A stretch of 64,000 nucleotides of DNA from Yersinia entomophaga (GTDB lineage: Bacteria > Pseudomonadota > Gammaproteobacteria > Enterobacterales > Enterobacteriaceae): the NCBI RefSeq assembly GCF_001656035.1, contig NZ_CP010029.1, positions 3,842,074-3,906,073 of the forward strand, given 5' to 3'. Position numbers and translations under genes: made by a program. Shown here piece by piece: positions 29,562 to 38,782 of the stretch. The notes under the pieces were generated by a model. The model saw only the letters and a list, made by a program, of their open reading frames with translations, did no database searches and was not told the DNA's origin. Position 1 is the stretch's first letter. Each line of letters opens with the position of its first letter.

Positions 29562-30296
29562 TTATAAGCTATAAATGGTTGAGATATTCGCTCCGTAGTC
29601 GTTCACTAACGTAAGGGTAAGTTGCTGACCTTTAATCGCTTTTATTCCTTCTGGAATCGTCAGAATCGACGAAGATTTTGGGGATACCATCTCACTGCTG
29701 GCGAAAGAAATGATTTTATTATTCACCGTCATCTGCGCGTCTCGTAAGCTAATGAAATATCCGGTTGGGTTATTTATGATTATTTTCTGTCCGGTATTAT
29801 CACTGAGGCTAACTTGTATTTTTTCATGCAGGTTATCGGTGTTTTCATTAAGCGCGGTTGGTCGATAAAATACCTTCAGGCGATTTTTTACAATCAGCAC
29901 TAATTTATTATTGGCCTGTTTATCCGCTTTCATGGCGGGAATCTGTAGAAAGTTAAGATAGAAAACGGATTCGCGATCTTTGGGGAGATTACGTTCGATA
30001 TAGGCCAGACGAACTACCTGACCGCTTTGTGGCTCCATACGAAATATTTGCGGAGTCAGTAAAAAAGGCACGTCGTCTTTGGTTGGTGATGACTGGTTAT
30101 TACCATCATCCATCCAGATTTGCACCAAATTCGGATTATCGTCTTTGTTGCTGAGCTGTAATATTTTTTCCCGCGTGCCTTCCGGATAAACCACCCGCGT
30201 GCCTGTCATTACAACGCTTGCCTGCGCTGCAAAAGAAACAATGCTGGCCAAGGCCAGCAAGATGCAGGCAATGATGTTTTTAGCGTATATCGTCAT
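29562..30296 (-). CDS. Periplasmic fimbrial chaperone, first copy
   Basis: This 244-aa PapD/FimC-family chaperone has a signal peptide ending near FAAQA, then TGTRVVYPEGTREKILQLSN (the first-strand motif with the anchoring Arg), a Lys/Arg-rich VKNRLKVFYRP motif, and a C-terminal Ig domain. The start at 30296 has GAGATA upstream and gives a proper signal peptide; the longer frame does not. It lies between the major subunit and the usher, the usual place for the main chaperone, so it probably serves shaft subunits. Confidence 0.88.
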   Translation of the reverse strand: MTIYAKNIIACILLALASIVSFAAQASVVMTGTRVVYPEGTREKILQLSNKDDNPNLVQIWMDDGNNQSSPTKDDVPFLLTPQIFRMEPQSGQVVRLAYIERNLPKDRESVFYLNFLQIPAMKADKQANNKLVLIVKNRLKVFYRPTALNENTDNLHEKIQVSLSDNTGQKIIINNPTGYFISLRDAQMTVNNKIISFASSEMVSPKSSSILTIPEGIKAIKGQQLTLTLVNDYGANISTIYSL

Positions 30297-30364
30297 TGGT
30301 ATCTCATATTCTTGGCGTGTTGAATTAATTAGCCTGAACGGGTAGGCCAGCATCACTGGAATTA

Positions 30365-30895
30365 TCAGGGGTAAGTAATGGCGTATTGTGCCGAAGCCAT
30401 CACGCTACCGGCGACCGCATTTCCGCTTTCCGAAATATATTGCACGGAGAGATCCTGAGAGGCCGAAGTTGCGCCTGTTGCTAGCGTAATTCCCGGAACC
30501 TCAACGGGGCCGGAAGTTAAAATGACCGGGCGATCGGTTGAGTCTAATAGTTGGATTGCCACAAACTGAGCGGTACCGGTGTTACCCAAATTTCCGGCTG
30601 GGGTGACGTTCATTCCCTGGAATACCGAACTGATTTTGGTTTCTTTGCTGGCGACATTACAGCCGGTCAGGTTGATGGTGAAATTGGTTTTACCAGCGAC
30701 GCTATTGGGGCCGGACAGACTGGCGGAAGCGACGGTGGGCAGTAATACAATCGGCGTATTTGCCGAGCCATTTATATCGACCTGACAGGTTTGTTCAGCT
30801 ACCTCACCCTGAAACTTAATGGTGTTATTAGACGTGGCAGCCAATGCAACACCGGGCAAGGTGAATAGCAGGGCCATCAGTAGCGTTTTATTCAT
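30365..30895 (-). CDS. Major fimbrial subunit
   Basis: This 176-aa type 1-like pilin has a signal peptide (MNKTLLMALLFTLPGVALA) and the N-terminal donor-strand region TIKFQGEVAEQTCQVDINGS. The two pilin cysteines are CQVD and TGCNV, and the terminal beta strand is ASAQYAITYP with the penultimate Tyr. It is the first gene of the operon subunit-chaperone-usher-adhesin-chaperone. GAGA precedes the start. The 377-bp upstream region separates it from the sensor kinase gene and contains inverted repeats. Confidence 0.9.
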   Translation of the reverse strand: MNKTLLMALLFTLPGVALAATSNNTIKFQGEVAEQTCQVDINGSANTPIVLLPTVASASLSGPNSVAGKTNFTINLTGCNVASKETKISSVFQGMNVTPAGNLGNTGTAQFVAIQLLDSTDRPVILTSGPVEVPGITLATGATSASQDLSVQYISESGNAVAGSVMASAQYAITYP

Positions 30896-31053
30896 TCTGA
30901 TCTCACTTACTTTATATGATTTAAGGACACAGACTTGTTCGGGGGGGAGGGCAAGATCTGCGAGGCACGGACGATGGCGATATCAACGACCGTGGTTAAT
31001 CAGCGCGTAGTGTAGGTGGGATGACCTGCAAGCAGAATGAGAGGCGTCTTTGA

Positions 31054-31087
31054 TTTCTATAGGAAACGTCCTACAAGCTTTGTAGGA
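31054..31087 (-). promoter_or_regulatory. Inverted repeats upstream of the fimbrial operon, candidate response-regulator site
   Basis: A perfect inverted repeat TCCTACAA-N3-TTGTAGGA (31069-31087) adjoins TTTCCTATAGAAA (31054-31066, minus strand). The second contains the heptad TTTCCTA known from Bordetella BvgA sites, and the first recalls the E. coli EvgA box (half TTCYTACA) with different spacing. It lies about 160-190 bp upstream of the pilin start. The protein likely to bind is the EvgA/BvgA-like regulator encoded about 4 kb upstream. This is inference. Confidence 0.45.
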
Positions 31088-31272
31088 TAAAGGCTACTAG
31101 AGCTAAATAGGCTATTTTTTAGGAGGTTGGGTATTAATAAAACGGCGATTGGCGCTGAGCTTTGTTTTGTTATAGAGAAGCGTCATAGAGAGTAGGCAGA
31201 ATTAAACGGGTAAAACGCCCTCTTTCGGTGATGGCGTTATTATCAGGCGCGGGTACAGGCCGTTTGCCCGAA

Positions 31273-34200
31273 TTACCGGGCAGCGGCTTTGGCAATTTGC
31301 TCATTGGTTTGTATCAATAACGCCTGCCATATTGGCCAGTGTTCGGTTATTGCATGATGATTCCGACTGGATAACAAATCCTCAAACAGAATACAGCTTG
31401 CGACTAAATCCTCCGCGGCGACAAATTGAACGCCGCCTTTTATGCGATGTATCAGATTGGCAATTTCCTTGTAATCTGTTTCCCGTTCGAGGGGATTGTC
31501 ACTTAGCTGAGTCATAATTTGCTGTAGGCGCGCCAAATCCAACTGATTACTGCTCAACAACGAGGCCAATAGCTCTTTTTCCACACCAGCGTTGCCACCG
31601 GAAAGCTGGCGGAGTTTACTGTGCATTGCGCGCGTATCTTCAGCCGCCTGCATCAACTCAGTCGGGACTTGGGCGGTGATAAAACCTTGCTGTGCCAGAA
31701 TCATACGTAGGGAATCCAGCGTGACGGGTTTAATGAGGCAGGTATCCATTCCGGCTTTTTGACACTGCAACACGCTTTCTTCACGAGCATCGGCGGTACA
31801 GCCAATCACAATAATATGACTTAGCCGCTCATCGTTACGAATGCGATAAGTCAGCTCAAAACCATTCATTACCGGCATATTGTAATCGGTAATGACCAGA
31901 TCGAACGTTTGTTCTTGCAGCAGCGCCCATGCTTGCGCACCATCATTGGCGGCGACTACCTGCTTCAGGCCGATGAACGCCAGTTGCTGGCGTAATACTT
32001 TACGATTCACCTCCATGTCGTCCACCACCAAAATATTCAGATGGCTGACTTGTTGCGGCATCGCGGAAAGTCTCGGTGGATTATCGGTTGCCACCGGTGT
32101 CAGTTCCGCCAGCGTCAGAGGCAGCGTGATAAACAGGCTGGTTCCTTTGCCCAGTTCACTTTCCATAGAAATATCGCCGCCCATCTTCATCACCAGTTGG
32201 CGACAAATCCACAGGCCTAAACCGGAGCCGCCAAAACGCGGCGATCCACCCTCATTGGCCTGACTGAATGGCTGGAACAGTGAAGCCTGCGCCGTATCGG
32301 AAATACCGATTCCAGTATCGGTAATATCTATGCTTATTATTCCCTGCTGAGGGGCGGTGGTTTCCCAGGTCACATCAATGGAAACGCCGCCTTGCTCGGT
32401 AAATTTCAGAGCGTTGCCCAACAGATTGCCAACAACCTGTTTCACCCGCAGCATATCTACCAACAATAATGGCGGTATTTGATCGTCAATCCAGCTGGAA
32501 AAGCGCAATTGACGCTCACTGGCGATAGGCTGATAAATTTGCAACAACCGCTCGAATTCAGCGCGAAAATCGGTCGCAACCGGATGTACGCTAAGTTGGC
32601 CAGCTTCAATTTTTGCCGAGTCGATAATGTCATCCAGCAGGCGAAGCAGCGATTGAGCAGAATTAGACACGGTTTTTAACGTTTCTTTTTGTACTGGCTG
32701 TTGGCCACGAATTTCCAGTTCCAGTAGCCCTAAAATGGCGTACATCGGCGTGCGTAGCTCATGGCTAATGGTTGCCAGGAAGGTACTTTTGGCTCGGTTG
32801 GCGCTTTCAGCCTCTAATCTGGCGGCTTCCAACTGGCGCTCGATGTTTTTACGCTGGCTAATATCCAGCCAGCCGCCTAATAGCCCTTTTTCAGCGCTAT
32901 TTAATGGGATAATCCACAGGAAGATATCCCGCAGCTCGCCGCCAATTTCGATTGAAATATCCAGCATTTGCGGCTGCATATCCTGTAATACCTGTTGGCA
33001 TAAATCATCAATTTGTCTATCCAGCGGAGTAATGAGCGGCCAGTCGGCATTGTCGCCATTTTGATTAAGCAGATCTTTTAGCTCATCTTCACGATCGGCG
33101 GCAAAGTAACGGTTGTAGGTCGCTAACTGCCCGTCGGCGGTGCGGATAAACACAGCGAACGGCAGGGCATTAATGATCGATTCCTGCTGTAATAATCGGG
33201 TATGTAATTGGCTGGCTTGACGCCGTTTATTAAATACCAGGTACCCAAGGTATAAACCGCATAGCAACAGCACCGCAGAGCTAATTTTAAGCAACAGCAT
33301 CAGCCATTGGCTTTCAATAGAATCATCCGAGGCATACACAGGTTTGGGTTTATAAACGCTCCATTCGCTAATAATGCTATCCAGATCTTCCGGTGCAATG
33401 GAATCCAGCACTTTATCGATAATCGCTTTTAACTCTGGCACTTCCGGCCGGATAGCAAAAGCCATACCTAGGGGCTCTTCACTCGCGACCGCAACGATTT
33501 TAATATTGGGTTTGAAATCCTGCGAAGCAATAAAGTTGGCGGTCATCATATTTTTCAAAATAGCGTCAACTTTGCCCTGCTGTAACCAGCGCACCAGCGT
33601 CATGGTATCCGGCGCTTCGATAAAATTAATTTTCTGATTTAAGAATGGGTTGGAAATAATATTATTAGAGACGCTCCCGGCCTGTAATCCCACGCGTTTA
33701 CCGGCCAGATCGGCGACATTATTAATATCCGTTCGGTCTTCACGCACTAATATTCCCCATAATGACTGGGAAAAGGGCGTGCTGAATAGCGCATCGTTAT
33801 AAAGGCCATCGCGAACTGCCACGCCGGGCAGCATATCTATTTTCCCAGCGCGGAAATCTTGCAGCCCTTCACCGGTATTAGTGATAAAAACGGGTTCAAA
33901 TTTAAGACCGGTACGGCGGGCAATCAAATTAATGAGTTCGACAGATAATCCTGCCATTTTCCCGGTACGACGATCGCGGAATATAATGGGAGCCAGATCG
34001 AGCGGAGCCAGATAAGTCACAATCGGATGACTATGAATCCAGTCTATTTCCTGCTCGGTGAGCAGCATTTTGGCATCGATATTGTAGTGATGTCGACTCC
34101 CAAACCAGCGCTGTTGAATATCGCCGGTTGCCCGGCTGGGCAGCAATTCCAGCACTACATTGAGATCGTCTATCAGCTTTTGATTGCTGGCTTTTGCCAG

Positions 34201-34956
34201 AAAGGAATAAGGCGCCGGGTGATAGGGGGCGAAATTGCGGATTTGTAACGTCAGCAGCTGTAGCTGATCGATTAAGTAGTTGGCTGAGGTCGCGTTAGCG
34301 ACAAAAACATCGGCGTTACCATAGGCCACCGCCAATAATCCTTGTAGTTGGTTGGGATAGGCGACGATATTATCATTATGATAATTAAATAAAAATTCTG
34401 GTGATAGCGGTTCATTATTTACAATCGCTACGGTTTCAGGATGGCGGCGTTGGGTTGGGTCCCAATCTTTGCTGCGGACTTCGACGTGACGGTTAGTGAA
34501 GAAAGCGTGGGAGGCAATTAGCCCCGGCTGCGCCAGCATCGGCGTTCCTGCCATTAAATCAATCTGACCGTTTTCTAACGCATTGAGCACCAGCCCGTAA
34601 TCGCAGTATCCGATCATCTGGAATGATAACTGACTGGAATCACTAATTATTTTTAGATAGTCGGCAACGATGCCTTCGATTGAATTATCATCGCGATTCA
34701 CGACGAAAGGGGTGTTAGCGTCGATCACCACGCCCACTCTCAGGGTGCGGCGGCTGGATTGGCGCGTATCGATTTCTGGCGTTAACAGCAGGTCATCGCT
34801 GTAATTCTTGGCGATGCTATGTAACGTTAGCGGTTGGCCGGTATCACATCCCAGCCGGCTATTTATCGGTGCGGCCAGCGCAGGCGCGACAAGTATAAAT
34901 AGCAGGAAAAACAGCCATGTAGATGGCTGGCTACACCAGATTGTGGGTATGCGCAT
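31273..34956 (-). CDS. BvgS/EvgS-type hybrid sensor histidine kinase
   Basis: This 1227-aa unorthodox sensor has a signal peptide (about 1-28) and two tandem Venus-flytrap periplasmic domains (about 70-290 and 310-540). A membrane helix (about 552-575) and a PAS-like domain (590-700) follow. The HisKA domain has ISHELRTPM (H732), and the ATPase domain has N-box GNLLGNALKF and G-boxes DTGIGIS and GGSGLGL. The receiver domain has phospho-acceptor D1024 in VITDYNMPVMNG, and the C-terminal HPt has H1170 in LIHRIKGG. All relay residues are present. The ATG at 34956 overlaps the regulator gene by 26 nt, so the pair is co-transcribed. It probably controls the fimbrial operon immediately downstream; the signal is unknown. 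Confidence 0.9.
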   Translation of the reverse strand: MRIPTIWCSQPSTWLFFLLFILVAPALAAPINSRLGCDTGQPLTLHSIAKNYSDDLLLTPEIDTRQSSRRTLRVGVVIDANTPFVVNRDDNSIEGIVADYLKIISDSSQLSFQMIGYCDYGLVLNALENGQIDLMAGTPMLAQPGLIASHAFFTNRHVEVRSKDWDPTQRRHPETVAIVNNEPLSPEFLFNYHNDNIVAYPNQLQGLLAVAYGNADVFVANATSANYLIDQLQLLTLQIRNFAPYHPAPYSFLAKASNQKLIDDLNVVLELLPSRATGDIQQRWFGSRHHYNIDAKMLLTEQEIDWIHSHPIVTYLAPLDLAPIIFRDRRTGKMAGLSVELINLIARRTGLKFEPVFITNTGEGLQDFRAGKIDMLPGVAVRDGLYNDALFSTPFSQSLWGILVREDRTDINNVADLAGKRVGLQAGSVSNNIISNPFLNQKINFIEAPDTMTLVRWLQQGKVDAILKNMMTANFIASQDFKPNIKIVAVASEEPLGMAFAIRPEVPELKAIIDKVLDSIAPEDLDSIISEWSVYKPKPVYASDDSIESQWLMLLLKISSAVLLLCGLYLGYLVFNKRRQASQLHTRLLQQESIINALPFAVFIRTADGQLATYNRYFAADREDELKDLLNQNGDNADWPLITPLDRQIDDLCQQVLQDMQPQMLDISIEIGGELRDIFLWIIPLNSAEKGLLGGWLDISQRKNIERQLEAARLEAESANRAKSTFLATISHELRTPMYAILGLLELEIRGQQPVQKETLKTVSNSAQSLLRLLDDIIDSAKIEAGQLSVHPVATDFRAEFERLLQIYQPIASERQLRFSSWIDDQIPPLLLVDMLRVKQVVGNLLGNALKFTEQGGVSIDVTWETTAPQQGIISIDITDTGIGISDTAQASLFQPFSQANEGGSPRFGGSGLGLWICRQLVMKMGGDISMESELGKGTSLFITLPLTLAELTPVATDNPPRLSAMPQQVSHLNILVVDDMEVNRKVLRQQLAFIGLKQVVAANDGAQAWALLQEQTFDLVITDYNMPVMNGFELTYRIRNDERLSHIIVIGCTADAREESVLQCQKAGMDTCLIKPVTLDSLRMILAQQGFITAQVPTELMQAAEDTRAMHSKLRQLSGGNAGVEKELLASLLSSNQLDLARLQQIMTQLSDNPLERETDYKEIANLIHRIKGGVQFVAAEDLVASCILFEDLLSSRNHHAITEHWPIWQALLIQTNEQIAKAAAR

Positions 34957-35560
34957 AGTCAGCCAGCTCAATCACTGAGGATAGCCCCAGCTTGGTTAAA
35001 ATGCGGGTTTTGTAGGTGCTGACCGTTTTATTACTAATAAACATCTCATCGGCGATTTGTTTATTGGACAATCCATTGACCAGATAACGCAAAACGTTAA
35101 TTTCCCGTTCAGACAACATGCGCGCGCGGTTGACCGAATCATGGCTGGAAGGTTGCCCAGCGAGCTGGCTTAAGGCCTCGGATGGGAAGAACGAATAACC
35201 CCGCAGGACGTTTTGAGCGGCGAAGAGTATTTCGCTAATGTCTTTGTTTTTGCTGATAAAACCGTTGGCACCAGCTTGCAGTGCGCGCACGGCAAAAACC
35301 TGTTCGTTTTTGGCTGACAAGAACAACGACTTGCCGGTGAATCCACGCTGTTGCAGTTTTTTCAACAAAGAGAAACCGTCGAAGTTGGGTAATTCGATAT
35401 CAATAATCACTAAATCAACAGGCTGGGCATTTAACATTGCCAGCGCTTCATTACCGTCGGCGGATTCATAAATCGCTGAGAATTCATTGTTCTGCGATAA
35501 TAAGGCGCGGATAGCGACGCGAATTGCGGGATGATCATCGATTATCATTACAGACTTCAT
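34931..35560 (-). CDS. EvgA/BvgA-type LuxR-family response regulator
   Basis: This 209-aa regulator has a receiver domain (acidic pocket IIDDHPAIR, phospho-acceptor Asp in VIIDIELPNFDG near residue 54, LSAK and ISKNK switch residues) and a LuxR/NarL helix-turn-helix (LSEREINVLRYLVNGLSNKQ, then EMFISNKTVSTYKTRILTKL). This segment is very like E. coli EvgA, and BvgA and FimZ are relatives. GGAGAG precedes the start. The gene is first in the pair with the hybrid sensor. It should be phosphorylated by the sensor's HPt domain. Confidence 0.88.
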   Translation of the reverse strand: MKSVMIIDDHPAIRVAIRALLSQNNEFSAIYESADGNEALAMLNAQPVDLVIIDIELPNFDGFSLLKKLQQRGFTGKSLFLSAKNEQVFAVRALQAGANGFISKNKDISEILFAAQNVLRGYSFFPSEALSQLAGQPSSHDSVNRARMLSEREINVLRYLVNGLSNKQIADEMFISNKTVSTYKTRILTKLGLSSVIELADYAHTHNLV

Positions 35561-35976
35561 AAATACTCTCCAAAAAACGTTATTTTAAGGATATATCAAG
35601 CATAGCATGCTGAATTTCCCGGCTGACAGAGACACGAATAGTAAGATAAAAGAGACCACAATTAATGACTACCAATCCGCAATCAAACAGATTCTAATCA
35701 CTGCTAACATATTATCAAGAAAAGAATTTTTTGATTACAATCCGTTATTGTTTCATCGCGATAGCCAGCTTCTGATCTAAAGAAAAATGAATGTATTCGG
35801 CGTTGGGATTTATCTTAGCTTAATCATAATGCTAGATTTTAAATTGGAAGGAATATATAAACTTATTGATAATGAATACTATTATTCAGCGATTGTGATG
35901 CGTTTAAATTTTCCCGTCGGGTTTCGTGTAAACGTAAATAAACCGCACAAAAAGATCCTAACGTAAAACACATAAG
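35561..35976. other. AT-rich intergenic region upstream of the regulator gene
   Basis: About 415 bp with no gene. It presumably holds the promoter of the regulator-sensor pair. I see only a small palindrome around 35601-35614 (AGCATAGCATGCT) and no BvgA-like heptads. Confidence 0.35.
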
Positions 35977-35977
35977 C

Positions 35978-36010
35978 AAAAAACCCGACTAAGTTTCCTT
36001 AATCGGGCTT
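35978..36010 (-). terminator. Terminator of tRNA-Asn copy 2
   Basis: On the minus strand the stem CCCGATTAAG / CTTAGTCGGG has a GAAA loop and one mismatch, followed by T6. Confidence 0.85.
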
Positions 36011-36018
36011 CTCTAATA

Positions 36019-36094
36019 TGGCTCCTCTGACTGGACTCGAACCAGTGACATACGGATTAACAGTCCGCCGTTCTACCGACTGAACTACAGAGGA
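36019..36094 (-). tRNA. tRNA-Asn(GTT), copy 2
   Basis: This 76-nt tRNA is identical to copies 1 and 3, with the same terminator downstream and a near-identical 30-bp upstream flank. It marks the boundary between the raf/fimbrial segment and the afu/cit segment. Confidence 0.97.
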
Positions 36095-36236
36095 ATCGTG
36101 TGAACGGGGCGAATAATAGCGAGGTGAGAGGGGGATGTCAAAGGGGAATACGTTAATTTCGATCGTTTGCTCATAGAATGCGCAACTTATTGAGATTTTG
36201 TCATTTTTCGCACCATAACCCGCCTTTTTTTGCATA

Positions 36237-36874
36237 TCAAGCAGATTGTAATCCCTTTGCGAGCGCCGTTAAGGCTGGCCATCGTGTATGGCCAATGAGC
36301 AAATAGGCTTTTTGGTCGGTTAAAACGAACATGCCGTAGGGATGAATCTGCAGAAAATAACTGTCCCCCGGTGCGGGTTGAAGTTGACGATATAGCGACT
36401 GTGGAGCGCCAATTTGCATGATTTTGCCTTTATTCATCACCAATACGGTGTCTGAAACGGCAAAGGGTTCGCTTTGAACGTGAGTAACATGCAGTGAAGG
36501 GATATTAAACTGCTGCTGCAATTCACGAATTTTATCGCGCATGCTGAGGCGCCGGTTGGCACCCAGATTACTAGCGGCTCGTTGAATAACAGTACCTTGG
36601 GTTTTAGGAGCAAAGCGCGAGCCAGGGTCACACGCTGTTGCTGGCTGCCAGAAATTTGAACGACATAACGATCGGCAAAACCGCCCACACCCGCCAGCGC
36701 TTCTTTCACCCGATCGTTAATTTCAGCCTTTGGGCGACCAAGCATTTTCAGACCGTAACCAATGTTTTCCCCTAGAGACATATGCGGGAACAGGGCGTAG
36801 GACTGGAATACCACACCAATATCCCGTTGCTGGATGGAACGGTCAGTCACATCCTCACCGTCAATAAAAGTTTG
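36237..36874 (-). pseudogene. afuC: afuC remnant (ABC transporter ATPase)
   Basis: This is a decayed ATPase of the AfuC/FbpC type (hexose-phosphate or iron uptake). Recognisable pieces are [40 protein letters not shown], a damaged ABC signature ISGSQQQR and a damaged Walker B LLFNEP (Asp to Asn). After a frameshift near 36565 come [30 protein letters not shown] and, after a further internal deletion of roughly 90 codons, [12 protein letters not shown]. The Walker A region is missing: the frame runs from an afuB fragment straight into mid-afuC. Several independent lesions make function impossible. Confidence 0.85.
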
Positions 36875-37205
36875 TTCGTCGCTGAAGCCCCGACCTAATA
36901 GCTGAGTAAAGTTATTCAGCGGCAGAGTGTCATCCGCGCACCAGTGGATGGTGAAACTGCCGTAGAAAATACTGCCGGACAGCAAGATGTTAAAGGCGAT
37001 CCCGACATACAGCATCGCCGTGGTACCCCAAACCAGTATCACCGGTAGCGGTTGTACGTCTGCGCGAGAGGAGTTACCGGAAATGGTGACGTAGGAACGT
37101 TTAGCTATCCACATATAAGATCAGCGGCGCCAAACGTAACCCTTGCGGTAGCAGTATAGTGGCGTTCTGGCTCTCATCGCTCAGGTAAAAACTGATGGTC
37201 CAAAG
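36875..37205 (-). pseudogene. afuB: afuB remnant (ABC transporter permease)
   Basis: Fragments of an AfuB/SfuB-like permease lie upstream of the afuC remnant: a piece reading WTISFYLSDESQNATILLPQ then [10 protein letters not shown] (about 37115-37205), a frameshift, then [20 protein letters not shown] followed by a membrane segment (about 36950-37110). The second fragment is joined in frame to mid-afuC by a deletion at about 36874. Most of the permease and any afuA binding-protein gene are gone. Confidence 0.75.
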
Positions 37206-37275
37206 AGCCAGTCAACTGAGGGTGAAGGATCTCGCTAAGAATAGCGAAATCCCCAGTGAGCGGAGCCGTAGCATG

Positions 37276-37905
37276 TCAGTGAGCGGTCAGCAGTTGATGG
37301 TGTAGTGCAAAGTGAACCAGTTCGACCGTTGTTTCACAGTTCAACTTACCCAAAATATTGGCGCGATGAACGTGAATGGTTTTATGGCTGAGAGCGAGCT
37401 GATCGGCAATGGACTTTACGCTAACGCCGCTGACCAGAAGTTGAAACACCTCCTTTTCCCGAGGCGTTAAGACATTCAACTGCTTAGGTTGCTGAGGCAT
37501 GTGGCGCAGCGCTTGCAGCGCATTGGCACACAGATACAGCCCGCCGCCGCTAACGGATCGCACTGCCTGCACCAGTTCTTCCGGGCCGCAGCGCTTAGTT
37601 AGGTAACCGCTGGCTCCGGCATCGACCGCACTTTGCACAAAGGCGGTGGTGTCATAAATGCTCAGAATAATGGCGCGAAACTGCGGATGCTGTTGGCGCA
37701 GACGCTTGAGCAGGCTCAACCCACTTTCATCCGGCATAGAGATATCCAGAACCGCAACGTCAACATTGGTGGTTAGCAGATTTTGCCAGGCTTCAGCGGC
37801 GCTGCCGTACTCGCCGACAATGCGAATATCCTTTTCTAAAGATAATAATTGAGCAAACCCGGAACGAACCACTACGTGGTCGTCAATCAGCGCGACGTTT
37901 ATCAT
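37276..37905 (-). CDS. UhpA-like LuxR-family response regulator
   Basis: This 209-aa NarL/LuxR response regulator opens with INVALIDDHVVVRSGFAQLL, very close to UhpA. The receiver aspartate is in VAVLDISMPDESG (about residue 54), the conserved Lys in GYLTKRCGPEEL, and the helix-turn-helix is LTPREKEVFQLLVSGVSVKS and LALSHKTIHVHRANILGKL. The start at 37905 matches UhpA; upstream in-frame ATGs would add about 11-20 residues. No UhpB-like sensor is adjacent. It lies upstream of the afuBC remnants on the same strand, a combination known from hexose-phosphate uptake loci, so it may be the orphaned regulator of a lost transporter. The reading frame looks intact. Confidence 0.75.
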   Translation of the reverse strand: MINVALIDDHVVVRSGFAQLLSLEKDIRIVGEYGSAAEAWQNLLTTNVDVAVLDISMPDESGLSLLKRLRQQHPQFRAIILSIYDTTAFVQSAVDAGASGYLTKRCGPEELVQAVRSVSGGGLYLCANALQALRHMPQQPKQLNVLTPREKEVFQLLVSGVSVKSIADQLALSHKTIHVHRANILGKLNCETTVELVHFALHHQLLTAH

Positions 37906-38087
37906 AACTTTGTAATAATTTGGGAGAGTTATAAACATCATGCTTATCAATTCTTGTTTGGGCAATAATTGTTAGTGAAAATGTTGAGAGGTTAACAATT
38001 TAAAATGAAGAATGATCGAAGGGGAGAGGCACCCCCCTCTGGCGTCCGTAGGATTTCGGCACTTGCCGGAGAGGGATGGAAGGGCGA

Positions 38088-38774
38088 TCAACCCAGCGTT
38101 TTGGCGCGATAAATTCGCTGTGGACGTCCAACCTTGCCGTAAATGATTTCCGCCTGTAGCGCATTGTTTGCAGAGCAGAATTCCAGATAACGCCGAGCGG
38201 TTGTGCGGCTGAGCCCTAAGGTCACGGCCACGTTTTCGGCGGTATACTCGGCATCACTATCGGCGAATAAAGCCTGAATTTTATCCAAAGTGAGCTGATC
38301 GATACCCTGGGGCAATACCGATTTTTGCGTACCCCGGGCGTAGGTGTTGTACATTGCGTCAATTTGGCGCTGGCTGACTTTATCGCCTTCCTGCAAAGCA
38401 TGATGCCGGTGACTAAAGCGTTCCAGAGAGTGCTCTAGCCGCTCGTAAGCCACGGGTTTTATCAGGTAATCGAATACGCCGTAGCGTAATGCTTCAGCAA
38501 CGGTGTCCATATCGCTGGCTGCGGTGACGAAAATGACACCGAAATTGCTGCCTTCAAGAGCCAGTTCCCTCAGGAATTCTAGCCCAGAGCCGTCGGGCAG
38601 GTAGTTATCCAGCAGGATCAAGTCCGGTTTAAAACGTGCCGCCATGCTACGCGCCTGCTGTAGATTTCCGGCTAACCATACCTGGCGGCAATAATTGCTT
38701 TGCTTGATAAACTCCGCGTGCATTTCTGCCAGTGGCGTTTCATCTTCCACCACTAAAATGTTAAGCCATTCCAT
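38088..38774 (-). CDS. dpiA: Citrate-responsive response regulator DpiA/CitB
   Basis: This 228-aa CitB-family regulator has an N-terminal receiver (VVEDETPLAEMHAEF, phospho-acceptor Asp in LILLDNYLPDGSG near residue 56, YLIKP lysine) and a C-terminal helix-turn-helix (LGLSRTTARRYLEFC, GKVGRPQRIY). It follows E. coli DpiA along its whole length. AGGGGAT precedes the ATG. It lies 8 nt after the sensor gene in a dpiB-dpiA operon divergent from citCDEFXGT, which it should activate under anaerobic citrate conditions. Confidence 0.93.
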   Translation of the reverse strand: MEWLNILVVEDETPLAEMHAEFIKQSNYCRQVWLAGNLQQARSMAARFKPDLILLDNYLPDGSGLEFLRELALEGSNFGVIFVTAASDMDTVAEALRYGVFDYLIKPVAYERLEHSLERFSHRHHALQEGDKVSQRQIDAMYNTYARGTQKSVLPQGIDQLTLDKIQALFADSDAEYTAENVAVTLGLSRTTARRYLEFCSANNALQAEIIYGKVGRPQRIYRAKTLG

Positions 38775-38782
38775 GGGATCCC

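Noticed and set aside
35999..36235. 78-codon open frame on the minus strand
   Set aside because: It reads through tRNA-Asn copy 2 and its terminator.
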